DNA of 64,000 nt from Bacillus amyloliquefaciens DSM 7 = ATCC 23350 (GTDB lineage Bacteria; Bacillota; Bacilli; Bacillales; Bacillaceae), in contig NC_014551.1 in assembly GCF_000196735.1 (NCBI RefSeq), positions 2,723,001-2,787,000 on the forward strand, in the 5' to 3' direction. A program made the position numbers and the translations under genes. The notes under the pieces are model-generated. The model was not told the DNA's origin and ran no database searches. It worked only from the letters and a program-made list of their open reading frames with translations. Position 1 is the stretch's first letter. Each line of letters starts with the position of its first letter. Of the stretch, positions 39,354 through 51,126 are shown one piece after another.

Positions 39354-39465
39354 TCAATATCCTCCTAAGAGCAAAAGCTCGTGATTCCTCTGGTTTTAAT
39401 CTCACAGCTTCTCTTATTTTAACAAAGTTCAATTTGAAAGGAAAATGAGCGAACCCCGAGAAAAC

Positions 39466-39505
39466 GCAAAAAAGGACGGGAACAAGGAAACACGTTCCCG
39501 CCGTC
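39466..39505 (-). terminator. Terminator of phoPR
   Basis: GACGG(c)GGGAAC pairs with GTTCCCGTC with one bulge on the minus strand, followed by a C and six T. The rest of the phoR-polA gap shows no gene. Confidence 0.8.
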
Positions 39506-39598
39506 AAAATTGGCTCCTTGGATGAAGGGGTTCTGTTACATCCTAACAAGATAGGTTTAACAGGTCATGAAGAAAATGTTAATCCTTTGTAAAGCTGA

Positions 39599-41338
39599 TC
39601 ACGCTTCCGGCGGCCGCTTCAGCGTCACGGTAAACACAGTCCCCTGTCCCGGCTCGCTTGTGACCTCGATATGGCCTTCATGGGCTTCTATTAAGTGCTT
39701 CACGATGGCGAGGCCGAGCCCCGTTCCGCCAGAGTTGCGGCTTCTGTCTTTATCCACACGGTAGAATCTCTCAAATATCCGCGGAATCTCTTCCTTCTGA
39801 ATGCCGATTCCCGTATCGGACACTTTGATATCGACAACGGTTTCTTTCACGTTTACCGAAATTCCCACCGTCCCTTTTTCAGGGGTATAGGTTAAAGCAT
39901 TGTTCGCCAAATTCAGAAATACCTGCTTCAGCCTGTGCGCATCACCCGTCACAAAAATCGGCTCTTCCGGGAGGTCGAGCTGAAAGCTGATGCCTTTTTC
40001 CGCAGCCTTATGCTGCAAAAGCGCTTCAATTTCATGCAGAATTTTTGCGGCGTCAAAGGATTCTACACGCATCGTAAAGTTTTGCTGTTCCATTTTGGAT
40101 AAATCCAATAAATCCTGCACGAGCGATTGGAGCCGTTCACTTTCTTTCAGAATGATAGAAAGAAAGTCTGAAAGCGCCTTATCGTCTTTCATTGCCCCGT
40201 CTAACAGCGTTTCCGTAAAGCCTTTAATGGAGGTGATCGGCGTTTTCAGTTCATGGGAGACATTGGCGACGAAGTCCTTTCTTATCTGCTCCAATTTTTT
40301 AATTTCCGTCATATCGTGAAAGACGAGAACGATGCCCTTCCATTCATCATCAGGACCCATGATCGGAACGCCGTCAACTTCAAAGTACCGCCGTTCAATG
40401 TTGATGGGCAGTCTGAGCAGCTGGCATTTTTTCGTCTCCGTCATAAATATATCTTCGACAAGCCGAATGATTTCCTCATGCTCAAACGCATCATGATAAA
40501 GGCGGCGAAGCAGACGTTCAGGCTTTGTATGAAACTGCTTCGTGTACGACCGGTTCACGAGATTAATAAAGCCTCTTCCGTCTATTAAAATCAAACCGGA
40601 ACCGATATTTTCAATGACGGTTAACAGACGGTCGCGCTGCATATCCTGCGTTCTCGTCATTTCCATCAGATCGACCGCCAGACTGTTCATCGCACGCCCG
40701 AGACGGTCCGACCGCCTTGCGTAACCGCTGTAGGAGCGGGCGTCATAATTCCCTTTGGACAGCTCCGTCGCCACTTTTGTCGCGGCGTCGATTGTTTTTT
40801 TGTAACGGGACGTCATGTTTGTATAAAAGAAAACGATAATGATAAAAGCGGTACAAAGACTTGCCGCCAGCATGCCCCACATTTCTCCGGTGATGCTTGA
40901 ACCGCCGTTGATCTCCGAAGAAACGACTACATATCCCGCCGTTTGCCCGGTGTCATTTTTCACGGCAGTCCCACGGATCACTTTGCTTCCCGCCTGTATG
41001 GCCGCCTCATTTTTATTGTGAGACATGAACTCCTTTACGGCTGAATCATCGGCATGACTGCCGGAATGATATACGGTGTCACCCTTCTCATTAAGCACGG
41101 AGACGTTTATACCGAGGGTGCGGCCGGCGTCGTGAATCACCGTGTCATTGCTTTTATTGCCGATTCGGCCGGTGTCAAGAAGGCCCGCTATGTATACCGC
41201 TTCCTTTTTTAGCTGATCCGCCGTTCTTTCTTTAGCAGATGAAGAAATAAGCTGCTGTAGAAAAAGGCCGAGAACACTGAAAACCAATATGATACATACA
41301 ACGAGTAAAGCGAACAGACGCACACGGACTTTATTCAT
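39599..41338 (-). CDS. phoR: Phosphate starvation sensor kinase PhoR
   Basis: A 579-residue histidine kinase: span 1 (about 8-30), an extracytoplasmic domain, span 2 (about 150-172), HAMP, PAS (about 240-340), phosphoacceptor helix [15 protein letters not shown], and ATPase N, G1 (SDTGIGI), F and G2 ([12 protein letters not shown]) boxes. It phosphorylates PhoP when phosphate, sensed through wall teichoic acid metabolism, is low. Its start overlaps phoP by 8 bases. Confidence 0.96.
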   Translation of the reverse strand: MNKVRVRLFALLVVCIILVFSVLGLFLQQLISSSAKERTADQLKKEAVYIAGLLDTGRIGNKSNDTVIHDAGRTLGINVSVLNEKGDTVYHSGSHADDSAVKEFMSHNKNEAAIQAGSKVIRGTAVKNDTGQTAGYVVVSSEINGGSSITGEMWGMLAASLCTAFIIIVFFYTNMTSRYKKTIDAATKVATELSKGNYDARSYSGYARRSDRLGRAMNSLAVDLMEMTRTQDMQRDRLLTVIENIGSGLILIDGRGFINLVNRSYTKQFHTKPERLLRRLYHDAFEHEEIIRLVEDIFMTETKKCQLLRLPINIERRYFEVDGVPIMGPDDEWKGIVLVFHDMTEIKKLEQIRKDFVANVSHELKTPITSIKGFTETLLDGAMKDDKALSDFLSIILKESERLQSLVQDLLDLSKMEQQNFTMRVESFDAAKILHEIEALLQHKAAEKGISFQLDLPEEPIFVTGDAHRLKQVFLNLANNALTYTPEKGTVGISVNVKETVVDIKVSDTGIGIQKEEIPRIFERFYRVDKDRSRNSGGTGLGLAIVKHLIEAHEGHIEVTSEPGQGTVFTVTLKRPPEA

Positions 41339-42050
41339 TCATTTTTGGCTCCTCCAGTTTATACCCCAAACCTCTGATTGTTTTAATATAAATGGGTTTT
41401 TTGGTATTTGATTCGATTTTGTCGCGCAAATGGCTGATATGAACGTCGACAATCCGGGTATCCCCGGCAAAATCATAGTTCCAGACCGCGCTCAGCAGAA
41501 GATCCCTCGTCAGCACTCTTCCCTTGTGTTTTCCTAAATACAGAAGCAGTTCAAATTCTTTAGGCGTCAATTCCAGCTGTTCTGACTTGAAGTACGCTTC
41601 GTAATGCTCCGGAAGAATTTTCAGCTCGCCGATGAGGATCTTCCCGTCCTTTTCCTCTTCTCTGCCTTGTGACAGTGAAGAAATGTCAGCCCTTCTTAAA
41701 ATGGCTTTTACCCGCGCAGTGACTTCCCGCGGACTGAATGGCTTTGTCATGTAATCATCCGCTCCGAGCTCAAGTCCCAGCACCTTATCAAACTCCTCAT
41801 CTTTTGCTGTCAGCATCAAGATCGGAACCATCATTTTCTGCTGTCTGAGCTGTTTACAGACGTCGATTCCGTCCACTTTCGGCAGCATGACATCCAATAC
41901 GATTAAATCCGGATTTTCTTTCTCTGCCTGTTCCAGAGCCTCTTCTCCGTCTGATGCGGTAATGACATCATAGCCGGACCTTTCCAGATTATACTGTAAA
42001 AGAGTAACGATAGATTGTTCATCATCTACAACTAAAATTTTTTTGTTCAT
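41331..42050 (-). CDS. phoP: Phosphate regulon response regulator PhoP
   Basis: A 239-residue OmpR-type regulator: receiver (Asp53 in [11 protein letters not shown] at 9-11, Lys in YMTKPFS) and winged-helix DNA-binding domain (about 135-235, [15 protein letters not shown]). It activates phosphate uptake and teichuronic acid genes. The ATG at 42050 follows GGAGGGC; an 11-codon extension is possible in frame but has no site. Confidence 0.96.
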   Translation of the reverse strand: MNKKILVVDDEQSIVTLLQYNLERSGYDVITASDGEEALEQAEKENPDLIVLDVMLPKVDGIDVCKQLRQQKMMVPILMLTAKDEEFDKVLGLELGADDYMTKPFSPREVTARVKAILRRADISSLSQGREEEKDGKILIGELKILPEHYEAYFKSEQLELTPKEFELLLYLGKHKGRVLTRDLLLSAVWNYDFAGDTRIVDVHISHLRDKIESNTKKPIYIKTIRGLGYKLEEPKMNE

Positions 42051-42127
42051 GCTGCGCCCTCCGCTGTCTATTTTCCCCGACATCCAATTTTCTCTATTTT
42101 ATGTGTTGCATATCACTTTATGATTTC

Positions 42128-42156
42128 ATTTTATCCAATACTGCCCGTTCAGACAA
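42128..42156 (-). promoter_or_regulatory. Sigma-A promoter candidate of phoPR
   Basis: Minus-strand -35 TTGTCT (42156-42151), 17-bp spacer, -10 TAAAAT (42133-42128). B. subtilis phoPR has several promoters; I see this one clearly and no obvious TTAACA-type Pho box set. Confidence 0.55.
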
Positions 42157-42201
42157 TTCGCCTTTTTGATCATTTTCAGAGAAAGGATCGTTCAGGGAAA
42201 A

Positions 42202-42215
42202 AGAAAACGCTTTCA
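42202..42215 (-). promoter_or_regulatory. cre site upstream of phoPR
   Basis: Minus-strand TGAAAGCGTTTTCT matches the cre consensus at 13 of 14 positions. CcpA repression of a phoPR promoter is known in B. subtilis. Confidence 0.7.
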
Positions 42216-42223
42216 TTAATTGT

Positions 42224-42257
42224 AAAAAGAGGAAGGCTTCTGATTCGGAAGCCTTCC
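42224..42257 (-). terminator. Terminator of citZ-icd-mdh
   Basis: Perfect 10-bp stem GGAAGGCTTC/GAAGCCTTCC (42257-42248 with 42240-42231), then TCTTTTT on the minus strand. Confidence 0.92.
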
Positions 42258-42265
42258 CTTTTTTC

Positions 42266-43204
42266 TTATGACAATACTTTCATCACGTTTTTGACAGATT
42301 CAACTGATTTACTCAGCTGCGCTTTTTCATAGTCTGTCAGTTCAAGCTCGATGATTTGCTCTAGGCCGTTTCCTCCGATAATCGTCGGTACGCCTAAGTA
42401 AATGCCTTCATGACCGTATTCGCCTTCTAAGTAAGCGATGGTCGGAAGCACGCGGCGCTGATCTTTCAAAATGGCTTCTACCATTTCAGTCAGTGATGCA
42501 GCAGGCGCGTAGTAGGCGCTTCCGTTTCCGAGAAGGTTGACGATTTCCCCGCCGCCTTTTCTTGTGCGTTCTACAATCGCATCAAGACGGTCTTTCGGGA
42601 TAAGCGTTTCAAGCGGAATGCCGCCCGCATAGGAATAACGGACGAGCGGAACCATGTCGTCACCGTGTCCGCCAAGAACAAAGCCGGTCACATCTTTTAC
42701 TGACAGGTTTAATTCTTCAGCGACGAACGTTCTGAATCGCGCAGTGTCAAGCACTCCGGATTGGCCGATGACGCGCTCTTTCGGGAAGCCTGATTCTTTG
42801 TACACCGCATATGTCATCGCATCAACAGGGTTTGTTAATACAACGATGATGCAGTCAGGAGAATATTTCACGATTTCACGTGTGACGCTTCTCATGATTT
42901 TTTCGTTTGTAGATACGAGATCATCACGGCTCATGCCTGGTTTTCTGGCAATTCCGGCAGTGATAACGACGATATCAGAACCGGCTGTGTCCTCGTAGTT
43001 GGACGTACCTGTGATTTTCGCGTCAAATCCTTGAACCGGACTTGCTTCGAGCATGTCAAGCGCTTTTCCTTTTGTCGGGTTTTCTAATTGCGGAATATCA
43101 ACGAGCACAACATCCGCAAGCTCTTTTTGAGCTGTAAGAAAGGCTGTTGTCGCTCCCGTAAATCCTGCTCCGATAACAGAAACTTTACTGCGTGTTTTTC
43201 CCAT
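42266..43204 (-). CDS. mdh: Malate dehydrogenase
   Basis: A 312-residue LDH-like malate dehydrogenase of the TCA cycle. The NAD-binding [10 protein letters not shown] is at 12-21, and catalytic His180 lies in GGHGDDMVP; the substrate arginines are in [11 protein letters not shown]. It is third in the citZ-icd-mdh operon, 46 bases after icd, and also lies just before a strong terminator. Confidence 0.96.
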
Positions 43205-43250
43205 GATTCTCTTCTCCTTTTTTTGGCTTCATTAGAAGTCTGCTTTAGGT

Positions 43251-44522
43251 TCAGTCCATGTTTTTGATGAGCTCTTCACCGAACTCTGAACATTTCACTT
43301 CGGTTGCACCGTCCATTAATCTAGCAAAATCGTACGTTACTACTTTTGAAGCAATCGTTTTTTCCATAGATTTAATGATCAAGTCAGCAGCCTCATTCCA
43401 GTTCAGGTGTTCAAGAAGAAGCACTCCTGAAAGGATGACGGATGACGGGTTGACCTTGTCAAGGCCGGCATATTTAGGAGCCGTTCCGTGAGTCGCTTCG
43501 AAAATCGCATGCCCTGTTTCATAGTTGATGTTCGCTCCCGGCGCGATTCCGATTCCGCCTACCTGAGCGGCAAGCGCATCAGAGATATAGTCTCCGTTTA
43601 AGTTCATTGTCGCCACGACGTCGAATTCGCTCGGGCGGGTTAAGATCTGCTGAAGGAAAATATCAGCGATGCTGTCTTTGACGATGATTTTCCCTGCTGC
43701 TTCCGCTTCGCTCTGCGCTTTATCAGCTGCTTCTTTCCCGTCTTTTTCGACAATGCGGTCATATTCAGCCCAAGTGAATACTTTATCTCCGTATTCTCTT
43801 TCAGCAAGCTCGTAGCCCCAGTTTTTAAATGCCCCTTCAGTGAACTTCATGATGTTTCCTTTGTGGACAAGTGTAACAGATTTACGGCCGTTTTCGATCG
43901 CATACTCAATGGCGGCTCTGACTAAGCGGCTTGTTCCTTCTTCAGAAACAGGCTTGATTCCGATTCCTGATGTTTCAGGGAAACGGATTTTGTTAACGCC
44001 CATTTCATTTTGCAGGAAGCTGATCAGCTTTTCAACTTCTTCAGAACCTTTCGCATACTCAATTCCGGCGTAAATATCTTCTGTATTTTCGCGGAAAATG
44101 ACCATATCTGTATCTTCAGGGCGTTTGACCGGAGAAGGCACTCCTGTGAAATATCTGACAGGGCGCAGACACGTAAACAAATCAAGCTCCTGTCTCAGCG
44201 CTACGTTCAAAGAACGGATACCGCCGCCGACAGGTGTCGTCAGAGGCCCTTTGATCGCGATGAAGTACTCTCTGATGTCTTCCAGCGTTTGGGCAGGGAG
44301 CCATTCACCTGTTTTATTATAAGCCTTTTCACCGGCATAAACTTCTTTCCACGTGATTTTTTTCTCGCCTTTATATGCTTTTTCAACAGCGGCTTCCAAA
44401 ACTTTAGAAGCGGCATTCCAAATATCAGGGCCTGTGCCGTCGCCTTCAATAAACGGGATGATCGGATTATTTGGTACGTTTAATACTCCATTAGAGACTG
44501 TAATTTTTTCACCTTGTGACAC
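43251..44522 (-). CDS. icd: Isocitrate dehydrogenase (NADP)
   Basis: A 423-residue NADP-dependent isocitrate dehydrogenase making 2-oxoglutarate. Substrate-binding [12 protein letters not shown] includes Ser104, and metal-binding [17 protein letters not shown] is read in parts. A GTG start at 44522 gives the known length; GGGAGG lies 8 bases before it, whereas the ATG nine codons earlier lies upstream of that site. Confidence 0.96.
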   Translation of the reverse strand: MSQGEKITVSNGVLNVPNNPIIPFIEGDGTGPDIWNAASKVLEAAVEKAYKGEKKITWKEVYAGEKAYNKTGEWLPAQTLEDIREYFIAIKGPLTTPVGGGIRSLNVALRQELDLFTCLRPVRYFTGVPSPVKRPEDTDMVIFRENTEDIYAGIEYAKGSEEVEKLISFLQNEMGVNKIRFPETSGIGIKPVSEEGTSRLVRAAIEYAIENGRKSVTLVHKGNIMKFTEGAFKNWGYELAEREYGDKVFTWAEYDRIVEKDGKEAADKAQSEAEAAGKIIVKDSIADIFLQQILTRPSEFDVVATMNLNGDYISDALAAQVGGIGIAPGANINYETGHAIFEATHGTAPKYAGLDKVNPSSVILSGVLLLEHLNWNEAADLIIKSMEKTIASKVVTYDFARLMDGATEVKCSEFGEELIKNMD

Positions 44523-44644
44523 AATATTACCTCCCAGTATGTAATTCATATTTAGAAAACATTTTATTTTTCTTGTATAAAAAATAAAATGATTTTTCTC
44601 AAGATTCTATCAAAATTGTAAACCAACCCGGGCTTGATTAACAA

Positions 44645-44675
44645 GAGGCTAACGACATGAAAATCACCAGCCTCC
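44645..44675 (-). terminator. Weak hairpin between citZ and icd
   Basis: GAGGCT and AGCCTC can pair across 18 bases on the minus strand, followed by TTGTT. It may be a partial terminator or RNA-stabilising structure that sets the citZ to icd ratio. Confidence 0.35.
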
Positions 44676-44682
44676 CGTTTGA

Positions 44683-45801
44683 TCAGGCTCTTTCATCAAT
44701 CGGAACAAAAGTCTGCTTATCCGGACCCGTGTATTCAGCGCGCGGGCGGATGAGGCGGTTGTTATCGTATTGCTCAAGAATGTGCGCGATCCATCCTGAC
44801 ATTCTGCTGACCGCAAAGATCGGCGTGAACAGATCGTGATCAATGCCGAGACTGTGGTAGACAGATGCGGAATAGAAATCAACGTTAGGCGGAAGTTTTT
44901 TCTCCGACGTCACGATTTCTTCGACACGGATTGACATGTCGTACCATTTGCTTTCACCCGTCAGATTCGTCAGGCGTTTGCTCATTTCTTTTAAATGTTT
45001 GGCGCGCGGGTCCCCATGCTTATACACGCGGTGCCCAAAGCCCATTACTTTTTCCTTTTTCTCCATTTTGCTGCGGATATAAGGCTCGGCATTTTCCACT
45101 TCGCCGATTTCTGTCAGCATTTTCATGACGGCTTCATTGGCTCCCCCGTGAAGCGGCCCTTTTAAAGCGCCGATGGCGGCTGTGATGCCTGAGTAAATAT
45201 CGGATAAGGTGGCGACGCATACTCTCGCCGTAAATGTTGATGCATTCAGCTCATGATCCGCATGAAGAATGAGCGCTTTGTTAAACGCTTCCACTTCGAT
45301 CGGAGAAGGCTCTTCACCGTTTAAAGTGTATAGGAAATTCTCCGCGATTCCGTACTCTTCCTTCGGTTCAACGGGATCAAGCCCTTTACGGATTCTTGAG
45401 AAAGCGGCGACAATGCCCGGCACCTTCGCCTGCAGGCGGATGGCTTTTCTGTAGTTCGCTTCCGGATTCATGACATCGGCTTCACTGTCAGTCAGACCGA
45501 GTAATGAAATCGCTGTCCGAAGCGCCGCCATTGGATGTACGTTATTGAGGGGATAGGATTTGAAGTGCTCAATGATTTCTTGTGGAACGGCAGCTTCTTT
45601 CGCAAGCTGTTTTTTCAATTCAGCAAGTTCCGTTTTATTCGGCAGGCGCAGATGCCACAGCAAATAAATGATTTCTTCAAAACTTGCATTCTCTGTCAAG
45701 TCGTCAATATCGTACCCTACATATGTAAGGGTATCGTCGATAATAGAGCTTACAGATGATGTTGTTGCTACAACCCCTTCAAGACCGCGTGTTGCTGTCA
45801 T
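44683..45801 (-). CDS. citZ: Citrate synthase
   Basis: A 372-residue citrate synthase, first TCA cycle enzyme. Catalytic-region motifs are GPLHGGANE, MGFGHRVYKHGDPRA and VDFYSASVYH (Asp). The ATG at 45801 follows AAAGGAGAGG; the frame could run 8 codons further but lacks a site. It heads the citZ-icd-mdh operon behind a leader of about 195 bases with CcpC and cre sites. Confidence 0.96.
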   Translation of the reverse strand: MTATRGLEGVVATTSSVSSIIDDTLTYVGYDIDDLTENASFEEIIYLLWHLRLPNKTELAELKKQLAKEAAVPQEIIEHFKSYPLNNVHPMAALRTAISLLGLTDSEADVMNPEANYRKAIRLQAKVPGIVAAFSRIRKGLDPVEPKEEYGIAENFLYTLNGEEPSPIEVEAFNKALILHADHELNASTFTARVCVATLSDIYSGITAAIGALKGPLHGGANEAVMKMLTEIGEVENAEPYIRSKMEKKEKVMGFGHRVYKHGDPRAKHLKEMSKRLTNLTGESKWYDMSIRVEEIVTSEKKLPPNVDFYSASVYHSLGIDHDLFTPIFAVSRMSGWIAHILEQYDNNRLIRPRAEYTGPDKQTFVPIDERA

Positions 45802-45900
45802 ATTCAACCTCTCCTTTTCAATCAAAATTCCCCTTTAAAGAGTATATAAAACATACGGCTTACTTAAAATGAGTCATGCAAACAATCCCTTTCCCCTTTA

Positions 45901-45914
45901 AGAAAATGCTTACA
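45901..45914 (-). promoter_or_regulatory. cre-like site in the citZ leader
   Basis: Minus-strand TGTAAGCATTTTCT matches the cre consensus at 12 of 14 positions, about 80-95 bases downstream of the predicted start. CcpA repression of citZ is known. Confidence 0.6.
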
Positions 45915-45958
45915 TTTCACTGGTTGCGGTTACATAACCGATATGCTTATAGAGGAAC

Positions 45959-45973
45959 ATAACAAATTCTTAT
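45959..45973 (-). promoter_or_regulatory. CcpC-binding dyad of citZ
   Basis: ATAA, seven bases, TTAT is an exact match to the CcpC dyad. CcpC represses citZ and citB unless citrate is high. It lies about 22-36 bases downstream of the predicted start. Confidence 0.65.
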
Positions 45974-46001
45974 AAGCTTATTTAAGTTTAAGCCTATTCT
46001 T

Positions 46002-46030
46002 ATTATAAACAATAATCAGACATTTGTTAA
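46002..46030 (-). promoter_or_regulatory. Sigma-A promoter of citZ
   Basis: Minus-strand -35 TTAACA (46030-46025), 17-bp spacer, -10 TATAAT (46007-46002). The flanking AT-rich bases to 46100 hold no gene. Confidence 0.75.
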
Positions 46031-46101
46031 ATGTTTACCTATAATTTTTTTTTCTTTCTCGCACATTTTCTTGATTTTACGCGGTTTTTTCATCTTTTTC
46101 C

Positions 46102-46132
46102 GCAAAAAAAAAGCAGCTTTCAGCCGCTTTTT
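46102..46132 (-). terminator. Terminator of ytwI
   Basis: AAAGCGGC/GCTGCTTT stem (one G-U pair) followed by a run of nine T on the minus strand, directly after the ytwI stop. Confidence 0.88.
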
Positions 46133-46136
46133 TACT

Positions 46137-46601
46137 TTACGAAGTGAATATTTTAACGATTTGCATGGCCAAGTAGGCGATTCCGGCGCCGATTAACGGA
46201 CCGACGGCGACGCCTCCGAAAAGCGCGACGGCAAGTATCGTGCCGATGACCAGCGCCGTTGTAATATGAGGATCGTTTTCCAATAGGGTGAGACCGTTTT
46301 TGGCGATTAAGGCAACGGCGATCCCGGCACCGAGCGCGATCCACGCGTAATACGATTTCATCGCTTCTCCGAGCTGTTTAAAACCGATATCACCCGTAGC
46401 AATCGGCACTAAAACGGCGATTGTAATGACAGTAACCCCCCAGTTGATTCCTTTTGACTGAATAACCGGAAACAGTTTCTGGTCAAGACCGACAGCTTTT
46501 ATCACGATAAGAAAGCCGACGGCAAAAAGCAATGACTGATTTTTGGCTATCAATGCGATGGCCAGCAATAATAGTAAAAATAAATTCGCCTGTGTAAACA
46601 T
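46137..46601 (-). CDS. ytwI: UPF0756/DUF441 membrane protein YtwI
   Basis: A 154-residue membrane protein with four to five spans and glycine-rich C-terminal GGVAVGPLIGAGIAYLA, conserved in the DUF441 family; function unknown. The ATG at 46601 gives the usual family N-terminus with AAGGATG about 11 bases upstream. Upstream in-frame ATGs are possible alternatives. It is divergent from ytvI. Confidence 0.82.
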   Translation of the reverse strand: MFTQANLFLLLLLAIALIAKNQSLLFAVGFLIVIKAVGLDQKLFPVIQSKGINWGVTVITIAVLVPIATGDIGFKQLGEAMKSYYAWIALGAGIAVALIAKNGLTLLENDPHITTALVIGTILAVALFGGVAVGPLIGAGIAYLAMQIVKIFTS

Positions 46602-46698
46602 CCTGAAAGCACCATCCTTTATCATAACTGTATTCATATCCTTTTTTTTGACGAATAAACTAATGTAATAGGACGTGCCGACCGAGAGGAGGATCGAT

Positions 46699-47814
46699 GT
46701 GAATCCGCACTATGCAACTGTTTTTTTCCGCGCGCTGTTTGTACTCGCTGCGGCCGGCGGCGCTTTAGCGGCCGGTTACGCCTCATTCCCGTTAACTTAT
46801 CCGTTTCTGATCGCCCTTATTCTGTCATCGGCGATCATACCGGTTGTTGACTGGCTGGACAAACTGACGGGTCTGCCCCGGTCAGTCAATACAGTCATTG
46901 TCCTGGTCTTCTTTTTGCTGATCCTTCTTGGCGCGGCGACCTTTCTGGTTGCGGAAATCATTTCGGGAACCGCTTATCTGGCTAAAACGCTCCCTCCCCA
47001 TATCAGCGCCTTTATGACATATTGCGAAGAGCTGTTCACTTCCCGCATTCAGCCATTGTACCACGAGCTGACCGTCTTATTTAACGGGCTGGAAACCAAT
47101 CAGCAGGCATCAATCGTGACGCATATCCAGACGCTCGGTGATACAGCCGCTAAAAATGCGGGGCTGATGCTTTCACATCTTTTGGAACTGGTGCCGAAAT
47201 GGATTGCCTTCCTTCCCAATACAGCAGCCGTCTTCGTTTTCGCAATGCTGGCCACCTTTTTTATGACAAAGGACTGGCACAAGCTGAAAGCGCTGCTTTA
47301 TTCCATTCTTCCGGAACGGGTTTCGGCAAACGCCAAGGCCGTATCGGGAGAGCTGAAAAAAGCGATGGCAGGTTTCATTAAGGCGCAGGCCGTGCTCATC
47401 CTTTTTACGATGATCATTGTCTTTATCGGACTTTTTCTTTTAGGGATTGAGCATGCGGCAACCATTGCCTTTTTTATCGGACTGGTGGATCTTCTCCCGT
47501 ATCTCGGCGCCGGATCGGTATTTGTTCCTTGGATTATGTATTTGGCCATTGCCGGACAGCTTCCTCAAGCGATCGGCCTCGGTATTTTATATATTGTGGT
47601 TCTCATTCAGCGCCAGCTGACGGAGCCGAAAATTCTAAGCAAGTCGATCGGTCTTGATCCGCTTGCGACCTTAATCGCCCTGTTTGCCGGCTTTAAGCTG
47701 TTCGGAATTTTAGGACTGGCTGCGGGGCCTGCACTGCTTGTTTTCATTCAGGCATTTATCACAACGGGCGCTTTAAAAGAAATATGGGCCTATATTACTG
47801 TTCAGTCCAAATAA
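46699..47814 (+). CDS. ytvI: AI-2E/YtvI-family sporulation membrane protein
   Basis: A 371-residue membrane protein with seven to eight spans of the AI-2E transporter (PerM) family, and of the YtvI subgroup annotated as sporulation integral membrane protein. Conserved segments are FFIGLVDLLPYLGAGSVFVPW (read in parts) and QRQLTEPKILSKSIGLDP. GTG at 46699 is chosen since GAGAGGAGG lies 6 bases upstream. Its substrate is unknown. Confidence 0.85.
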   Translation: MNPHYATVFFRALFVLAAAGGALAAGYASFPLTYPFLIALILSSAIIPVVDWLDKLTGLPRSVNTVIVLVFFLLILLGAATFLVAEIISGTAYLAKTLPPHISAFMTYCEELFTSRIQPLYHELTVLFNGLETNQQASIVTHIQTLGDTAAKNAGLMLSHLLELVPKWIAFLPNTAAVFVFAMLATFFMTKDWHKLKALLYSILPERVSANAKAVSGELKKAMAGFIKAQAVLILFTMIIVFIGLFLLGIEHAATIAFFIGLVDLLPYLGAGSVFVPWIMYLAIAGQLPQAIGLGILYIVVLIQRQLTEPKILSKSIGLDPLATLIALFAGFKLFGILGLAAGPALLVFIQAFITTGALKEIWAYITVQSK

Positions 47815-47848
47815 AAACAGCAGCCCTGTAAAAAGGCTGCCGTTTTTA
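47813..47848. terminator. Bidirectional terminator between ytvI and fxsA
   Basis: GCAGCC/GGCTGC stem (47820-47825 with 47835-47840), extended by A/T tracts on both sides, overlaps both stop codons. Confidence 0.88.
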
Positions 47849-48229
47849 TTTGATAATGATCCGCTTGTTTTTTGACATTCCTCTCAGCCATTTGAACAAA
47901 AGCGGCTTCATGCGGTTCCGAGTGAACGGAATCAGAAGACAGGCCCCTGCAATATCGGACAAAAAACCCGGAAGCATCAAAAGCAGGCCTCCGATAAAGA
48001 CGCATATCCCGTCCAGAAGCGCTTCCCCCGGCATTTTGCCGTGCTGCAGATCGCGCATCACCCGATGATACACATCAGTTCCCTGTCTTTTTGCCACCAA
48101 GGCGCCTAACACACCTGTCAAAATGATGAGAAGGACGGTCGGAAAAACGCCGAGCCATTTTCCCGCCAGCAGAAACAAGCCGATTTCAATCGCCGGACAC
48201 ACGATAAACAGTAAGAATAAAACTCTCAT
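47846..48229 (-). CDS. fxsA: FxsA-family membrane protein
   Basis: A 127-residue protein with two to three N-terminal spans (FIVCPAIEIGLFLLAG, then a second and third) and a basic cytoplasmic tail, matching FxsA/YtzA. E. coli FxsA suppresses phage T7 F-exclusion when overproduced; its role in Bacillus is unknown. The ATG at 48229 follows GGAGGGC. It lies after pyk's strand-mates but has its own unit. Confidence 0.86.
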   Translation of the reverse strand: MRVLFLLFIVCPAIEIGLFLLAGKWLGVFPTVLLIILTGVLGALVAKRQGTDVYHRVMRDLQHGKMPGEALLDGICVFIGGLLLMLPGFLSDIAGACLLIPFTRNRMKPLLFKWLRGMSKNKRIIIK

Positions 48230-48300
48230 TTTTCTGCCCTCCTGCCCTTCTAAAAAGCGTGTCACCGCCCGCATGGGAATAGGAAAATCAGCCTAAAGAC

Positions 48301-48332
48301 AAAAGAGAAGGGCAAATCCCCTCTCTTTTTTA
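48301..48332 (-). terminator. Terminator of pfkA-pyk
   Basis: AAAAGAGAGGGG/CCCTTCTCTTTT stem on the minus strand, with a T-rich 3' arm, 10 bases after the pyk stop. Confidence 0.82.
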
Positions 48333-48339
48333 AAGCTGT

Positions 48340-50097
48340 TTAAAGAACGCTTGCGCGGCCTTCATACACAGCGCCGCGGGCAGCGTCAACTGTGATAACC
48401 TGTCCTTCTGTTAAAACTGAAGTTGCGTTCTCCAGGCCTACGATAACCGGAATGCCCAAGCTTAAACCGACCACGGCAGCATGGCTTGTCAGACCGCCTT
48501 CTTCAGTGATGAGCGCGGATGCTTTTTCAAGTGAAGCGATCATGTCGCGGTCAGTGCTTGAGACAACCAATACCGCGCCGTCTGTCATTTTTTGTTCAGC
48601 TTCTTTCGCATTTTTTGCAACTACGACAGGACCGAAAGCGGATTTGCGTCCGATGCCCTGCCCTTTTGCGACAATGCTGCCGACAGTGTGGACTTTCATC
48701 AGATTCGTCGTGCCTGATTCACCGACAGAACCGGCTGTAATGACAATCAGATCACCGCGTTTCACGATGCCGCTGTCAAGTGATTTTTGTACCGCATCTT
48801 CAAGCATTTCATCTGTTGAATTTGCGTTTTGTCCGCTTGCTGGGAATACACCGAATACAAGACCGAGTTTGCGTGATACAGACTCGTTCACCGTAACGGC
48901 TACAATCGGAGCCTGAGGACGGTATTTCGCGATCATACGCGCCGTATGGCCGCTTTCTGTAGGCGTAACGATAGCTGCTGCATTCAGGTTGATCGCCGTA
49001 TGCGCAACTGATTGGCCGATCGCATCGGTAATCGTCATGCCGACCTGATCTCTGCGTTTAGACAGAATTTCTTTGTAGTTCAGAGATTCTTCCGTGCGTG
49101 TGGCGATGTTAAACATTGTTTGAACCGCCTCAACAGGATATTGTCCCGCAGCTGTTTCACCGGAAAGCATGATAGCATCTGTGCCGTCGAAAATGGCGTT
49201 GGCAACGTCACTTGCTTCAGCGCGTGTCGGACGAGGGTTGCGCTGCATGCTGTCAAGCATTTGTGTCGCAGTGATAACCGGTTTGCCGAGCGCGTTGCAT
49301 TTTTTGATCATTTCTTTTTGCACGAGCGGCACTTCTTCAGCCGGAATCTCAACGCCGAGGTCTCCGCGCGCTACCATTAAGCCGTCAGAAACTTCCAGGA
49401 TCGCATCCAGGTTGTCCACGCCTTCCTGGTTCTCGATTTTAGGGATGATTTGAATGTCAGACGCGTTGTGCTCTTCAAGCAGTTCGCGGATTTCCAGGAC
49501 ATCCGTAGAACGGCGCACAAATGACGCAGCGATGAAATCTACGCCTTGCTCAATACCGAATACGATATCTTTGGCGTCTTTTTCAGTAATTCCCGGAAGG
49601 TTGACGCTGACACCCGGAACGTTTACGCCTTTTTTATTTTTCAGCGTGCCGCTGTTTAAGATTTTTGTTTTGATTTCGTGTTTTTCCGGATTTGATTCAA
49701 GCACTTCCAATCCGATTAAACCGTCATCCAACAGGATGATAGATCCTGCTGACACGTCGTCTGCCAGGCCTTCATAAGAAACAGAGAACTTTTCAAGTGT
49801 TCCCAGCACCTGTTTCGTAGAAACGATAATTTCATTTCCCGCCTGAAGCTCAAGCTCGCCGTTTTCCATATCGTGCGTGCGGATTTCCGGGCCTTTCGTA
49901 TCAAGAAGAATTCCCACGTTTTTGCCGAGCTTTTTGCTTGCTTCTCTGATGTTTTTGATTCTTGCGCCGTGCTCTTCGAAATCACCGTGTGAAAAATTCA
50001 GACGAGCAACGTTCATACCCGCTTCCATCAACTTTGTCAGCATTTCTACACTTTCACTGGCCGGACCGATTGTACAAACGATTTTTGTTTTTTTCAA
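48340..50097 (-). CDS. pyk: Pyruvate kinase
   Basis: A 585-residue glycolytic kinase with the extra C-terminal PEP-utiliser-like domain of Bacillus enzymes ([20 protein letters not shown], read in parts). Active-site motifs include NFSHGD, the [10 protein letters not shown] loop, IPKIENQEG and [13 protein letters not shown] at 50097 is preferred: AGGA lies 10 bases upstream and the product begins [14 protein letters not shown] as in B. subtilis; the GTG three codons earlier is inside the ribosome site. It is cotranscribed with pfkA. Confidence 0.95.
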   Translation of the reverse strand: MKKTKIVCTIGPASESVEMLTKLMEAGMNVARLNFSHGDFEEHGARIKNIREASKKLGKNVGILLDTKGPEIRTHDMENGELELQAGNEIIVSTKQVLGTLEKFSVSYEGLADDVSAGSIILLDDGLIGLEVLESNPEKHEIKTKILNSGTLKNKKGVNVPGVSVNLPGITEKDAKDIVFGIEQGVDFIAASFVRRSTDVLEIRELLEEHNASDIQIIPKIENQEGVDNLDAILEVSDGLMVARGDLGVEIPAEEVPLVQKEMIKKCNALGKPVITATQMLDSMQRNPRPTRAEASDVANAIFDGTDAIMLSGETAAGQYPVEAVQTMFNIATRTEESLNYKEILSKRRDQVGMTITDAIGQSVAHTAINLNAAAIVTPTESGHTARMIAKYRPQAPIVAVTVNESVSRKLGLVFGVFPASGQNANSTDEMLEDAVQKSLDSGIVKRGDLIVITAGSVGESGTTNLMKVHTVGSIVAKGQGIGRKSAFGPVVVAKNAKEAEQKMTDGAVLVVSSTDRDMIASLEKASALITEEGGLTSHAAVVGLSLGIPVIVGLENATSVLTEGQVITVDAARGAVYEGRASVL

Positions 50098-50136
50098 CTC
50101 GTTCACTTCCTTCTGAAATCTTCAGCTTCTACCGTC

Positions 50137-51126
<990 letters not shown>

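Noticed and set aside
42051-42265. Pho box array upstream of phoPR
   Set aside because: I could not find regularly spaced TTAACA-like repeats; only a cre and one promoter candidate are clear.
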